A stretch of DNA of 64,000 nucleotides from Plantago major (GCA_026545765.1 CM048840.1:17426765-17490764); one strand, 5' to 3'; shown: positions 34,023 to 46,711, counted from the first letter of the stretch. Translations and numbers: made by a program. The notes: generated from the letters alone by a model not told the origin.

Positions 34023-35527
34023 ATGGCCTCGTACAGTAATGACGTTTTTGCAGAGAAGGTCTTGCACACAACAGGCCACCACTCTTCAATGGAACTGAGT
34101 ACACATCTTGGAAGAACATGATGAGGGAACACATCATCTCTGTCAATTGGGAGCTATGGAACATTGTCACTGAAGGCCCAAGTGTTCCCACCAAGCTTGT
34201 CGACAATGTCAAGAAACTCAAAGATCCATCGAAGTACACACCTGATGACAAGAAGCATCTCACCATTAATGCTAGAGCGAAGACATTAATTACCTGTGCA
34301 CTGACACAAGAAGAATACAACCATGTATGCACGTGTGAGACTGCCAAAGATATGTGGGATATGTTGCAAGTGACTCATGAAGGAACAAATCAAGTCAAAG
34401 AAGAATGCATCAACATTCTTACACGTAAGTTTGAAATGTTCACTATGAAACCTTATGAAACAATTGCTCCTATGTATAACAGGTTTATGGAGATAGTGAA
34501 TCCGTCCATTGCTTTGGGAAAGACATATTCACAAAGTGACTTGGTGAAAAAAAATTTACGATTTTTACCTAGAGCATGGAGTCCAAAGACTACTGCCATA
34601 ATGGAGGCGAAGGACATTAACAATATGACAATGTGCGAATTGATTGGTTCATTAACTTCACATGAGTTTTCACTTGTTAAGAGCCTCAAAAAAAGAGAAG
34701 TATAGCCTTCAAATCCACTTATGACGAACAGGTTGATGATGATGATGTCTGTGAGGAAATGGATGGTGAGGAAAGAGCTAATCAAATTGATATGCTGACC
34801 GAAAAGCTAAATGCTCTCAAGAATCCACAAACCAAGTTTAACAAACGCAAAGGTGGTAAGTATTTCAACAAGGTTAGTTCACCAAATGTTCGTTGCTATG
34901 AGTGTCACAATACATGTCACATCAGATCTGAATGTCCAAGGCTTAAAAGGAACGAGAGATTTGCATCCAAGGGCAAAATACGTGGCATGGCAGCAACCTG
35001 GGAGGAACACGAAACATTTTCGGAAGATGATAACATTTCAGACGAAGAAATAGACAACGTCTGCTTCATGGTCAATACTGAGGTAACATTTGAGTTTGAT
35101 ATTGAGAATGAAGTTTACTTTTCTGAGTCAGATTCCGTATCATTTTATAGTGAAGATGAAATTAATTGGCATACCAATTTAGCTTATGAAGAGAATTCTG
35201 ATCTTGAAACTATTCTAAAGAAATCGAGTTGTGAGGTTGAAAAACAAATTTTGGAATTGATGGATGTTAACAATGTGCTGAATTTGAAAAATCAAAATCT
35301 GGAGTGTGTCAACTCTTCTCTTGCAAAAGAGAATAGTTCTTTAAAAAATAAAATTATGAATTTGTCAAGGTCATTGGAAAAATTTACAAAAGGTAAAGAA
35401 AACCTTGATAAACTACTTGGTATGCAAAGAATGTCTCTTGATAAAGGCGGCATAGGTTTTGAGTCGAAAAGTAAAAATCTTTGTCATGTTACCAAACCCT
35501 CTACTATGTCATATCATACATGCTATT
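34023..35527 (+). pseudogene. gag: gag of copia-3, frameshifted and interrupted by copia-1
   Basis: The start ATG at 34023 gives MASYSND, then a one-base shift in a T/G-rich run puts the rest in another frame (RPPLFNGTEYTSWKNMMREH). The main capsid part is UBN2-like (TKLVDNVKKL, AKDMWDMLQVTHEGTNQVKE, RFMEIVNPS). A second shift occurs near an A run at about 34690. The frame from 34759 carries a CCHC zinc knuckle (C-YE-C-HNTC-H-IRSE-C), an acidic tract and a coiled-coil tail. The reading frame ends where the copia-1 LTR begins at 35528. No pol of this element is in the window; it should resume after copia-1 and copia-2. Confidence 0.85.
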
Positions 35528-37141
35528 TGTTGGTCCAGATAACGGCAAAGTAAAAGACTGGGGGGGGGGGGGGGGTGAATAGTCTTTTTCAAACTTTTAT
35601 CGATAAACACAATTTCTCAAATATTTGTAAATATATCTAATACTTATTTTCAGAGAGCGGAAGACTTTTTGTGATAAGTGCACATGCTCAGCAAGATATG
35701 TGTAAATACTTAGCTAAGTAAATAAAGCAAGTAATATATTGTAGAAAGTAAATAACACAAGTCTTTATAGTGGTATCTGAAGGTGGCGTAATCCTTCAAC
35801 TAATCCACTTCGGCCTTTCTCAGACCTAGAATCCACTAAGACAGATAATTGAGTTAACCTTACAAATATCTTCTCTCGATTCCTAAATACACTAGGTTCC
35901 CAACCAAGTGTTCCCCCTGAGTTATTCCCCGACTTTCTCAGCCAAGTACTTCCTATACTCAGAAACCTTTTGAGCTATTCCTTAGTTTCCCAAACTAAGT
36001 ACTTCCTATGCTCAGTAACCTTGGAGTTATTCCTTAGTTTCCCAAACTAAGTACTTCCTGTACTCCACGCCGTTTAAGGTGTTGGTTAAGGTAGTTTGTC
36101 AGGTGAGCTTCTTTAATAACTTATTCAGTTATGCCGATAGCTCTGTGAATCAAGTATACTTAATGCACTTTTCAATGTATGGTATCTTGTTCTTTACTGA
36201 CCCAAGTCTATTTAAGTGTTCAAGAGAATGAATCTCAGATATGAAATCTTAATTCAACTCCTTCACAGATAACAATGCTTGTTAAGGATCAGGACACTTA
36301 GAACTTTTGTGCTACTTAGGATCAAGAGCTTTGGTCGCAACAGAAAGCTTGAAGGTAAGTAGTATGCTTGAGAGTTTGAAAGATAGTGTTCACTGTTCTT
36401 GTTGTGAGTTATGTGTATAAGTTCAAGGTGTATCTTTCAAGCATTCTAAGTGTTGATATTTATAGTTGAAAATCATGCCGTTTGAATAGTATCCGTTAGG
36501 CTTAATGAAATTCAAACTATTGATATCTGTAAATAGTACTGCAGAAGACGTTGTCTGTTCTCAGAGATTTCCTCTTTTGTTCAGATGTCTTTGTCTGTGC
36601 ATTTATTGCATTGTACTATTTTTTGTCCTGTAGTGCCAACGGAACTATGCACGCTTTCTGAAGCATTGCATGTCCCTTTCCAGAGACCTCCACATCTCCA
36701 GATACTTGTTACAACATTGTTTCCCAGAAACATAGTTTTCATCCAAGGTATCTGAGTGTAGATATCTGTGGGCACTTTTCCTCGTTTAGAAACCTTGTAT
36801 TCTCAGATATCTTTTGCAACACTTGTTTATAGAAAAACACTTTTTTCTTCAAGATATCTGGACATAGGTATCTGATGACCTTAGTCTTCAGCAATCTTGT
36901 GCAGTCTTCAAATCTTCAAGTATGTTGAGCTCTTCTGCCGGATGCCTTCTTCTTGGTCTTCTTCAGAGAAATAAAAAATTACATTTAGAGACCTAACATC
37001 CTATACAAGATTTGCTAGACTATCATACTTACTGATTTTCCTCTTTTACAGTGTTCAAGTGAACCAAGAGTACTAACCACCTTTCTGAGCTAAGATAAGT
37101 CATTAGGTTGCTGATCTAAATCTAAACAGATATTCCTAACA
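35528..37141 (-). repeat. 3' LTR of copia-1, 1614 bp
   Basis: Minus-strand ends are TGTTAGGAATATCTG and TCTGGACCAACA. The same start opens the copia-2 LTR (54588), and the same end closes it (55996). A 16-base G run (35560-35575) lies near the end. Two direct repeats around CTTAGTTTCCCAAACTAAG (35981-35999 and 36033-36051) each form a perfect hairpin. Confidence 0.88.
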
Positions 37142-37157
37142 AATTTCCCCCTTTTTG
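37142..37157 (-). other. Polypurine tract of copia-1
   Basis: On the minus strand the sequence just before the 3' LTR is AAAAAGGGGGAAATT, the expected plus-strand primer site. Confidence 0.7.
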
Positions 37158-37508
37158 ATCAGTCAGCGATGACTATATGACCTATTACTAATCTGGATGA
37201 GGAAACAATCCACCACTTAATCAATTCATAAGATCTTTCAATTCTTTCTATTAAGTGCAGAAAGTAAACATCAACCAAATCACAAGGTGTGATCTTTGCT
37301 GACAAGTTATATTTTTATAAATTGATATCTGAGAGTAGGTTCATCAGATATGTTACAGAGAAAGTTCATAGATAACTTTAATAAAACACAATTTAGCGCA
37401 GTCAGCAAGATACAAAATACATAGTAAATTAGGACAATAGGAGTAACCAAGCTCCAAGTAAACATCCTAATAAACTAGTCTTCAAGTCTTCAAAAGCAGT
37501 TCCATGGA

Positions 37509-40500
37509 TCAATCTGCAAATTTCCTATCACCAAACCTTTTGATATCATTAGAGTAGTCATAGAGAAGAGTTCTGACAATCATCTCTGTGTCTCTGGCAA
37601 ATCCACAGACTTCCTTGTAGGTTTTGGTAGGATTCTTCTTGGCAAAGTGTTTGACCCACAAATACTTTCCCCAAATAGTCATATATGATCCTCAGATATT
37701 TGATGTCACCCTTGTATTGTTCTTCAATCATGTAGAATGACTCAAAGGGTTCCACGGCAAGTCTTGGCCTTGTGCCTGTTCCAGTGATGTTGGGAATTTC
37801 TGTGCACATAATCTAGCTTTCCATAAGGACATTCACCAGAGAGGTCTTTCTTCATGGCTTCTATTCTCTTGATTACTTCAAAATCCAACCAGGCTTTGAT
37901 GTGGTTGGTATTAATCAAGATTGGCTTGTCTTTTCTCCATGCCATGAGTTGTTTATGGATTAGTTCTGGAAATTTTGAATTTACCAGTAAGTGCTTAAGT
38001 TCCAGAATCCAGTAGCCATTCTTCTGATTAATGCACCCGTAGACAGAGGAGTTGTTGTCAGTCTTCACATACTCAATTCTGGCTTCTTCTGTCCTGAGTG
38101 GAAGTTGAATTTTTCTTCTTTCAGCTCTTAGTCTATTCCTCCTTTGCCTTGAATTTTCCCTTGGGGGATTGCTTGAAGAACCACTCTGGATTGACTTGGT
38201 ATTTCCAGAGGGTGTTATAGCTGCCAAAGGCTTTGCAGCTAAGGGCTCAGATCGGCTATCAACCTTTCTTCCTTTTCTGTAAAGAGGAGCTTCATCTTCA
38301 TCCTCATCTTCATCATCATCTTCCAGATTTCTCTGGTTAGGTGATTTGCAGCCTTCTTCATTGCCCTGGGATTTGATTTCTTCTTCTTCAGAAGAAGATT
38401 CTTCAATCCCTATAACTTGTCTTCTCCTTGGAGCCTTGGTACTCCTTGGAGGTCTTTGTGCCATGGCCCTTGTTACCATTGTTGTTTCTTCAGTTGGCTG
38501 CTGGGAAATAGCTACTATTTGCAAAGCAGCTTGACTTGATGATGGCTCATTTATTCTGAGTGGTGGCTGGGAAATTTTCTTTTTTCCTCTTCCTTTCTGA
38601 GCAGCACCAACTCTAGATTTCTTCTTTCCTTCCCCCTGAACTTGAGGTCCAAATCCTCCCCTCTTAGTCATTGTTGACTGACTAAGTACCACAAAGGATT
38701 CTGAGAGAGACTCAAAATTCCCTTACAAGTAATTGTAGGCAGTAACCAACATCTGAAGTTCAGCCTTGAGCTCCTGATTTTGTTTGATAAGTCCATTTTC
38801 CTTATCAATGAGCTCTGCCAATGGGCCTTGTGTAGCTTCTGCTTCAAAGAAGATAGCACTCTTCAAAGGCTTTTGCAGCCAAATTTTGGTCATTATCCCT
38901 AACCATGTCTAGGTCTTTCTGAGCAATGACCAGATTGGTTGTTCTTTGAGTGATGAGCTCAGTGAATGTCTTCATTTCTTCAGGGACTGATGTAATGGCG
39001 GCTTTATCTTGAGAAGATAACTCCTTTTTCAATTTGGCCAGTACTTGAAATCTGCTCAAGTATTCATTGGAGTTGACATTTGGCAGCTTGTTGAAAATTT
39101 CAGGAGCAATCAGCTTCTTTTTCAAATGAGAAACCACCAAGTGCTCATTTCGGTGGTCTGCCAATTTCTTCTCTTCTTCATCATTTGAGTCATCAGCCCA
39201 GTGATCTTCATCCTCTTGGACATTTTCATCAATGTTTTCTAGTCCAGCATCCATCTCATAGATGGGTTTCTTTCCTTTCAGAGAGGAGGATGGTACATCT
39301 TTTTGTGATGCAGCCTTAGCATTATGCTTGTCTTCAGATACTTGCTCAGTATCTAGCTCCTTAGCAATGGAATTTGACTTCTCGAGCTCTTTAATCTCAG
39401 AGTAAGCTTGCATTTCCTTGATGGTTTGATTTTCAAGTTTATTTAGCTTGACTCTGGATTCAGCTATCTTTTCATCCAGTTGAAGATTTAGTTGTTGTTC
39501 TTCTTCCAACAATTGTTTGAGTTGAGCAACTTTGGCTTGTGCATCCAATATTTTCTAAGTTGTTTCCTCAGAGTGCTCAACTACTTGTTCAGTAGTGTCC
39601 TTTTGTTGGGAAGATGGATGGGTAGATTTCTGAGGAGATGGAGGAGGGGATTGTTGTGATGTCCTCTCAGTGTGCTTTTCAGCAACTGAAGCATTAGTTC
39701 CTTGTGCAATCCCTCCTGTTCCTGGTGCAGGGGCATCATCATCATCCTTCTTATCATCCTCATCCTTGTGATGGTCAGAAGGAGATTCTTCATAATCATT
39801 CTCATCAGTCTCCTTCTCTTCTTCATCTTCAGAGACCAGATTGATCACTTCTGAAATAGTGACCATTTGCCCATTAACTTCCTCTTGTTTAGAGGGAATG
39901 TATTGTAGGGTTTGGGGCAAGATAGGCTTGAATGCCATCTACATTCTGGTCTGACAATCTACTTGGTTAAAAGCTTGAATCAGCTTTCTGTCCACTTCCT
40001 TGACAAAGTCCTTATGCATCAATGTTCCAAAGGAATATTGTTCAGTGGGGAACATGGCATGGACATAGTTTTCCAAGTCAAGGGCTCGTGCTCTCCTTGT
40101 GTGGTGATCAGTCACCTTTATGATCTCAGATAGATCGGAGCATCGAAGCTTTTGCCATTTCTTGAAGCATTTTAGGTGCTTTGGCAAAGTGTGTTCCTTG
40201 AAGAAAGGAAGCAGGTCATTTTTCTCATCAACAGGGACCTTAGTGGCACTTGATTGAGCCTGAAAGAAAGTGTTCTGAATTAATTTCAAAACTAAAAGAG
40301 ATATTTGGGCTTTAGAGTAGAAAGGTATCTGAGTTACCTGTGTGACAGGCTCAGATGACTTGACTACTGAGGTTCTAGGTGCCTCAGATATCTGAATATG
40401 AGGAGGAGATCAAAGTCTCGATCCTCGGATCTTTCTTTCTGCTTGAACCTGAGATTAGAAATATAACACTTAGGAAATTTTATCAAGAAAAATTCTATTT

Positions 40501-43035
40501 ACACAATCAGATATCTTAGAGGTCAATTACCTCCACTATTGCAGGCTCAGATACTTGTTGCTCAGAGACTTGTGCAGTCTCTGGAAATTTTTCTTGTGAT
40601 GAAGGCTTTGATGCCTCATCAATTTCCATTTGTTGTGGGGATTGAGCGGACAATTCCCCAGCAACTTCTACTTCTTTTTGAACCTGTTAAGTAGAAAGTG
40701 TTAGTTTGAGAAAAATGATCAGAGATTTGTCTTTGAAGATTATAGGTATCTGAATGAAATACCTTCTCTGCAGAAGGTTCATATACTTGGTCCTCAGAGA
40801 CCTTGGAAGTCTCTGGATTCTTTTCTGAAGAGATAGACTTTTCAGTTTCTTCATTTTTCTTCTCAGTTGGAGCCTATTTGAAACAAACACTTATTAGTCA
40901 AGTGTATAAAGCACATATCTGAGATGTTATATCTTAAGGAACTATCTTCTACCTGTGAGACAGGCTCCTGTTCCTTAAGTGGTGAGGCTATGGAAGCCTC
41001 CTTCTCAGATTCTGAGGCAAGCTTTGCAGCTTCCTCTTGTTCTTGTGTTTCTAATTTAGCCTGTAACAAATAAATTTTATTAAATAACAAGATTAATAAA
41101 CACAAAATATCACAAGTAGAGAGTTAAACCATTCACCACAGCAAAGGTCAGTCTCTGGAACTTGTGACCCTTCTATGCATTGGTCTTGTTGTTCCATTTC
41201 AGCTTCTTTGATTGAAGTTTCAGGTACTTCAGACCTTTCCTGAGTGTGCAACTCAGTTGCCTCCCCTGATTGATCATTCTGAGCATATGCCTCAGTTTGA
41301 TCCCTCTTATTGAGTTAGAACCCGTTTTACGATATTTTCTTCAGCAAGGAAAGATGCTGGTATCTCATGTTGTAACTCAAGTATCATCTCAACAGCATCC
41401 ACTATTGGCTGTTGTGGTTGGTGTGGTGATTCTGATCTGGATGAAGAAGGTGATGCTGTATGGGGCCTATCCAGATTTGCTTGAGACAAACCTTTTGAGT
41501 GTTGAGGCAATGACAGTATCCTCCAACACTAAGTTGCCACTCATCAAAGCATCTTCAATATGCTTAAGTGTTACTTGCTCTGATGGTGTGTTTTGTCCAG
41601 TGACTTTGGACACGGTTGCTTCTTCAGCAACCTTTGAAACAGGTGCTTGTTCAGCAACCTGTGGTGTAGGTTCTTCAAATACCTCTACACTTGTTACTTT
41701 TTCAGCAACCTTAGCCCTCTTTGATTTCTGTAGGACTTAAGAGATAACTAACTTATCATCATCATCGTCAGAGCTCTCATCAGCATTAGGAACTGATTGG
41801 TCCATAATCCCTGCAGTTTTTGCAGATAGGGCTTGGTACCTGTCACTATTCTCATTTTTACCAATGAGTTCATCAGCAAGGCTTTCCTTGGCAACATTGA
41901 TGAGTTCATCAGCAGTTGTATCTTTTGCAGCATTGATGAGTTCATCAACAGTGGCGGCAGATATCTGAGAGTCGATATCCACAACGGGTATGCCTTCTGA
42001 TTTGCCAGCAGACTTCTTTCGTGAAGTTCTGGGCTTTTTGGTCGCAACGGAACCCTCAGATACCTCATCAGTCTTTCGTTTCTTGGAACCTTTTTGAGAT
42101 GCAGTAACCTTTTTCATCATGTTTGTATACTCATAATTGTAGAGTAGGTTACTATTGGCAATGTCTGCCGTCTCTCTGAGCTTAATGCCAAGGCACTCCA
42201 GTAAGAAGCAAATCTTCAGTCCATAGCTTACTGTGGCTTTTGGCTCAGCAAGTCCCTTAACGATTTTAGGCTCAAAGCCTTGAATCTTCTTCACAAATTT
42301 CATAAAGGCGTACTTTCCCCAGTTGAAAGGGTTTTCCAGCCTTTTGTCTTGTTGATTCAACAAGAACATCATCATCCAACGTTCTTGGCATATTTGGTCG
42401 GCACCTCCTTGTAGACCATCAAAGCATCTGTGAAGAATGCATGCCAACACATCCCAGCGAACCAAAATATGTCTGGTTCTTATGTCAGCAAGTTTGAAGT
42501 CAGTGGATGTATCTGGTTTTTCAAGATCACACACACCACTATATAGTTGCTTCACACCTTCAAGGAGATCATCATCCTTGGTGTTTATTTCAAAATCATT
42601 TCCAAGATTTTGAAGTCCAAACAACTCACAGAAATTTGTCAAGTTCAAAAGGATGTCCTTTCCTTGAACTTTTGACTTTATAGACACTATTTCAGTGCCT
42701 TCAGATACACAGGAAATAATTCTGGAATTGTTGTAGAATTCCAACACATCTAGTGAAGAAACTCCACTCGGAATAGCAGACAGGAAACCCTTGATTTGTG
42801 CCTTTTCAAGCATATCAAGGATTAGCTTCCTATCGGCTTGATTTTTAATAGTAGCAGTAAGGTATTCCTCTATCATGGCACCACCACAAATCCTCATGTG
42901 ATTTGAAGTCCAATGATTAGGATTGAAGTCTCCTACCAAACGATTGTTTATGATAACCAACTCTGGTGCTTGCTTTTCAGCAGTACCAGAGGTAGTAGAT
43001 TGGGATTTCTGGGTAGAAACACGTTTTGGAGCCAT
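37509..43035 (-). pseudogene. Third gene (ORF3) of copia-1, downstream of pol, apparently intron-containing
   Basis: Starts at ATG 43033-43035 (MAPKRVSTQKSQ). The N-terminal 350 residues (DRKLILDMLEKA, LDVLEFYNNS, VQGKDILLNLTNFCELF, ERWMMMFLLNQQ, FNWGKYAFMKFV) resemble the 'putative plant transposon protein' domain (EFYAN and VRGK blocks). A nuclear-localisation-like run (KKRKTDE, KKPRTSRKKSAGK) and acidic tracts follow. Four short phase-0 exon-like modules lie at 40953-41060, 40763-40873, 40531-40683 and 40338-40448. A long last exon from 40259 has a coiled coil (KVAQLKQLLEEEQQLN) and a basic region (NSRQRRNRLRAERRK). Breaks include TAA 41737-41739, TGA 40410-40412, TAG 39939-39941 and 39555-39557, and shifts near 41500, 38860, 37790 and 37690. 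It sits in the env-like position but no signal peptide or membrane segment was seen. Function is unknown. Confidence 0.75.
40338..41060 (-). repeat. Tandemly duplicated mini-exons in copia-1 ORF3
   Basis: Four modules of 108, 111, 153 and 111 bp each start after an AG with G(C/T)T and end in a (S/Y)EP-x-x-x or QEPVSQ codon set directly before GT. All are phase 0. Their products share a P-E-T-x-x-V-S-E-x-Q-V-x-EP pattern. The intervening AT-rich stretches are about 80 bp with GT-AG ends. Confidence 0.7.
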
Positions 43036-43213
43036 CTCTTTATATAGTGAGAGTTTTCGAAAGTCTGAAAGAGATTAAGGTGGGAGATTAGTGATTCTTT
43101 GTAGAAGACTAATCGAAGAACAGAGTTTTGCAGAAAAGTTTGAAGGAAAGTTTTTGCTATTCTTGTGCAAGTATGAATGTTGGATTAGGCGAAAGTGATT
43201 TCTTTTGCCAAAA

Positions 43214-43229
43214 TCCTATATATATAGCA
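43214..43229 (-). promoter_or_regulatory. TATA-box block upstream of copia-1 ORF3
   Basis: Minus-strand TGCTATATATATAGGA lies about 180 bp before the ORF3 ATG. The identical 16-mer is at 62691-62706, about 200 bp before the ORF3 ATG of copia-2. Flanks are also related (TGGCAAAAGAAATC against TGGACAAAAGACAAAC). It looks like a conserved internal core promoter. Confidence 0.65.
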
Positions 43230-43856
43230 ACGAAAATCTCAACAGACATATACATACAAATTGATTTTGTGTGTAAGTATCTGTGTACTTGCAGATAGGC
43301 GTGGGTAAAATTTGTCTGACATTAAATGCTCAGTGGGCCACGTCTGAGTTTTTACAGTCCACTAATTCTCAGAGAAATAATCTCGTCTGTTAAGATCAAA
43401 CGCCCATTTCATCAAGAGTCACTATTGCTTCTTCAACAATGATCAACAATTGTAATTGTGCCCAATTAATGAATTTTGGCGATTAGCTATCTGAATCACA
43501 TTTCTTCTGTGTGGATAAGAACATCTTTTGTATCTGAGTCTATCTCATACTCAGTATCTGTCCAAGTTTTATACAAAGATAGAAATAATACAAATTTCAA
43601 GAGAGTAGTTGACTGCAGACAGTTGTACTATTCTCTTTTTTGTTCCCCCTCACTGAGTGATCTAGATATCTGAGTACCTGTCTCAGAGATCTTCAAATAG
43701 TCATTTTACCCTTTTTGCCTGTGGTTTCTGGATACCCGTTCCAGATACCTCATTTCTGGATACTCGTTCCAGGTTTCTTTTCCCTTTATATCTGGATACC
43801 CGTTCCAGATACCTCTTTTCCCTCTTTTGATATCTTCTTCAGATATCTGAACCTTT

Positions 43857-46173
43857 TCAGTTCTTTGGTAGCTCCATTAGTCCAAGACTATGTCTTAAAG
43901 CTAAGAATCTACTTTCTTGTAGTGGCTTAGTGAAGATATCTACAAGTTGGTCTTCAGTGCCAATCTTGAGTATCTCTATATTGCCTTTTTCAACATGGTC
44001 TCTAATGAAGTGGTGTCTAACATCAATGTGCTTTGTTCTTGCATAAAACTTAGGATTCTGAGTTATGGCAATAGCACTTGTGTTGTCACATAAAATCGGA
44101 GTTTTCTCTTCATTGAGTCCATAGTCTCTGAGTTGTTGTTGTATCCACAATATTTGTGAAGCACAACACCCAGCAGCAATATATTCAGCCTCTGTGGTAG
44201 ATGTGGCAATTGAGTTTTGTTTCTTACTGAACCATGATATCATTCTGGCACCAAGAAATTGACACGTTCCTGAGGTGCTTTTTCTATCAAGCAACGATCC
44301 AGCATAGTCAGCATCAAAGTAGCCAACTAAACTCAATACACTGTCTTTTGGATACCACAATCCAACTTCTACAGTACCCTTTACATACCTTAATATTTTC
44401 ATAGCAATGTTGTAGTGTGATTGCATTGGATTTGTCTGAAATCTGGCACACACTCTAACTGCATATTGAATATCAGGTCTACTTGCAGTGAGGTACAGTA
44501 GAGACCCAATCAATTTCCTATACTTGTGTTCTTCAACACTCTTGTCAGATTCAGTATAGGTCATTTTGGTTCCAATGCTCATAGGTATTTTAGCATTCTT
44601 TTCAGAAGGCTTTAGATTAAATTTGTTGAGCATGTCTTTTGCATATTTTGTTTGACTAATGAATATTCCATCATTGAGTTGCTTGACTTGCAGCCCTAGG
44701 AAATAATTCTATTCTCCCATCATGCTCATTTCAAATTTACTTTTCATGAGCTTAGCAAAGTCTTCACAAAGTTGCTTGTCTTTAGATCCAAATATAATGT
44801 CATCAACATATACTTGAACTAAAAGTAGTTTCCCATCATGGTTCAATGTAAAGAGTGTTTTATCAACATCTCCTTTCTTGAAACCACTTTCTAGTAGTAT
44901 CCGCCAATGTATCATACCATGCTCTTGGAGCTTGTTTCAGCCCATACAGAGCTTTCTGAAGCTTATAGACCATCCTACTTTCTGAGGAAACCTCAAAGCC
45001 TGGTGGTTGCTCAACATAGACTTCCTCAGCAAGTTCACCATTTAGGAATGCACTCTTGACATCCATTTGATAAACTCAGAAGTCATTATGAGTCAAAGGC
45101 TAGAAAGAGTCTTATTGCATCCAATCTTGCAACTGGTGCATAAGATTCATCAAAATCTAGTCCTTCAGTCTGGGTGAATCCCTTGGCAACCAGCCTTGCT
45201 TTGTTTCTGGTTATTTCACCAGACTCATTCATTTTATTTCTGAAAACCCCCTTTGTTCCAATTACAGATATTCCGTCAACAAATGGAACCAGTTCCTAGA
45301 CTTTGTTTCTCTCAAATTGATCCAGCTCTTCTTGCATTGCAGAGATCCAATCTTGATCCTTCAATGCTTCTTCTATAGTTTTAGGTTCAATTTTTGAGAT
45401 GAAACATCCATAGAGCGAATCTACATATCCAGCAATTGCTCTCCTATTTCTAACACCTTGGTCTAAAGGACCGATCACATCCTTGGCAGGATGATTTCTT
45501 ATCCATTTCATAATGGGTTTTGAACTAGTAGGATCAATATCATTTTGATCTGAATGTGAATCAATATGATTTTGATGGGATACTTGTGCAGTATCTGAGA
45601 TATCTGACTCATGGGAAATGCCATGGATATCTGACACTTTTTCAGTGTTAGAGATATCTGAAATTTGATTTTCAGCAATCTCATTCTCAGAAACCTCTTC
45701 ATGATGAAGGTTCTCAGTAACCTGTTCCAATTCTGGAATTCTCATAGGAAATTCTTCATCATGTCTTAGAGTCATCTGGTTGTTACTAAGCAATGGTTGC
45801 TTTTCATCGTCAGATTCATCCTCTAAGTGAATGATAGATTTGTTTCCTATTGAGGATTCTTCTTCAGAATCTTTAATCATCAGCTCTTTGAACCTTTCTG
45901 AGAGATCATCATTCAAGGGCATTTTCTTGTTTCCTTCGTAGAAAACTACATGAACAGATTCTTCAATCTTTTGCGTTCTTTTGTTGTAGATTCTATAGGC
46001 TTTGCTATTCAGAGAATAACCAAGAAATACTCCTTCATCTGCTTTTGGTTGAAATGTTCTCAAGTATTCTTTTCCATTGTTAAGAACAAAACATCTGCAA
46101 CCAAATACCCTTAGATGTTTGATACTAGGGGGTCTACCAATCAAGAGCTCGTAAGGAGTTTTGTCATGGTGTT
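43857..46173 (-). pseudogene. pol: Copia-1 pol, integrase C-terminus / RT / RNase H
   Basis: From high to low coordinates: the integrase tail ([20 protein letters not shown]), an acidic linker, then RT with [25 protein letters not shown] and the YVDD catalytic motif ([12 protein letters not shown]). RNase H follows ([46 protein letters not shown]) and ends MELPKN at 43857. Lesions include a stop where copia-2 has Leu in MMGELNYF (44709-44711), a shift after AWYDTLA near 44890, and breaks around 45070-45295. The domain order INT-RT-RH is that of Ty1/copia. Confidence 0.88.
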
Positions 46174-46711
46174 CTTTTTTTTTTTATTTTTAAGAGAAAG
46201 TAGAGTCTGTTTTACCGAGAGTCCGCACTTATGTGCGTGCTGGTTTGGTATACACGCCATCAATCCTCACGGACATATGGCTTTTTAAGAGCACGCCGGT
46301 GTGTGGATAGTATTTGGAACGTGCCCAACACGACTAACGGTGGCACAAATGCCACAGATACACTACTATATTTATTCATCCTTGAAGGGAACTCATGGAG
46401 GTTTATAAGACCCCATGCACAAAATAAGTTTGAGTAGTTTTAAAATTACAAACCAAAAGAAACCTATCAAACTATTACAAGGAAGTTTTGTTTTGCTCCA
46501 TTTTCTTCTTGTATCTTCAAAAGATCCATGCTGGTAGAAGTGCCCAGCTCTTCCATTGCAGAATACCAAGTTTCTAAGGTACCAATTACATAAAACAGTC
46601 AAAGCTATTCTATGCTCTAAAGCACTACAACTTAGAATATATCTTGAAATGCATACAAAAGATGAATTACAGTAGCAAGTACAAAACTGTTTTAATAGTC
46701 CAAGTTGCAAC

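Noticed and set aside
37509..43035. ORF3 as a classical retroviral-type envelope gene
   Set aside because: No signal peptide, transmembrane segment or furin-like site is visible, and basic nuclear-type motifs are present. Only the position is env-like.
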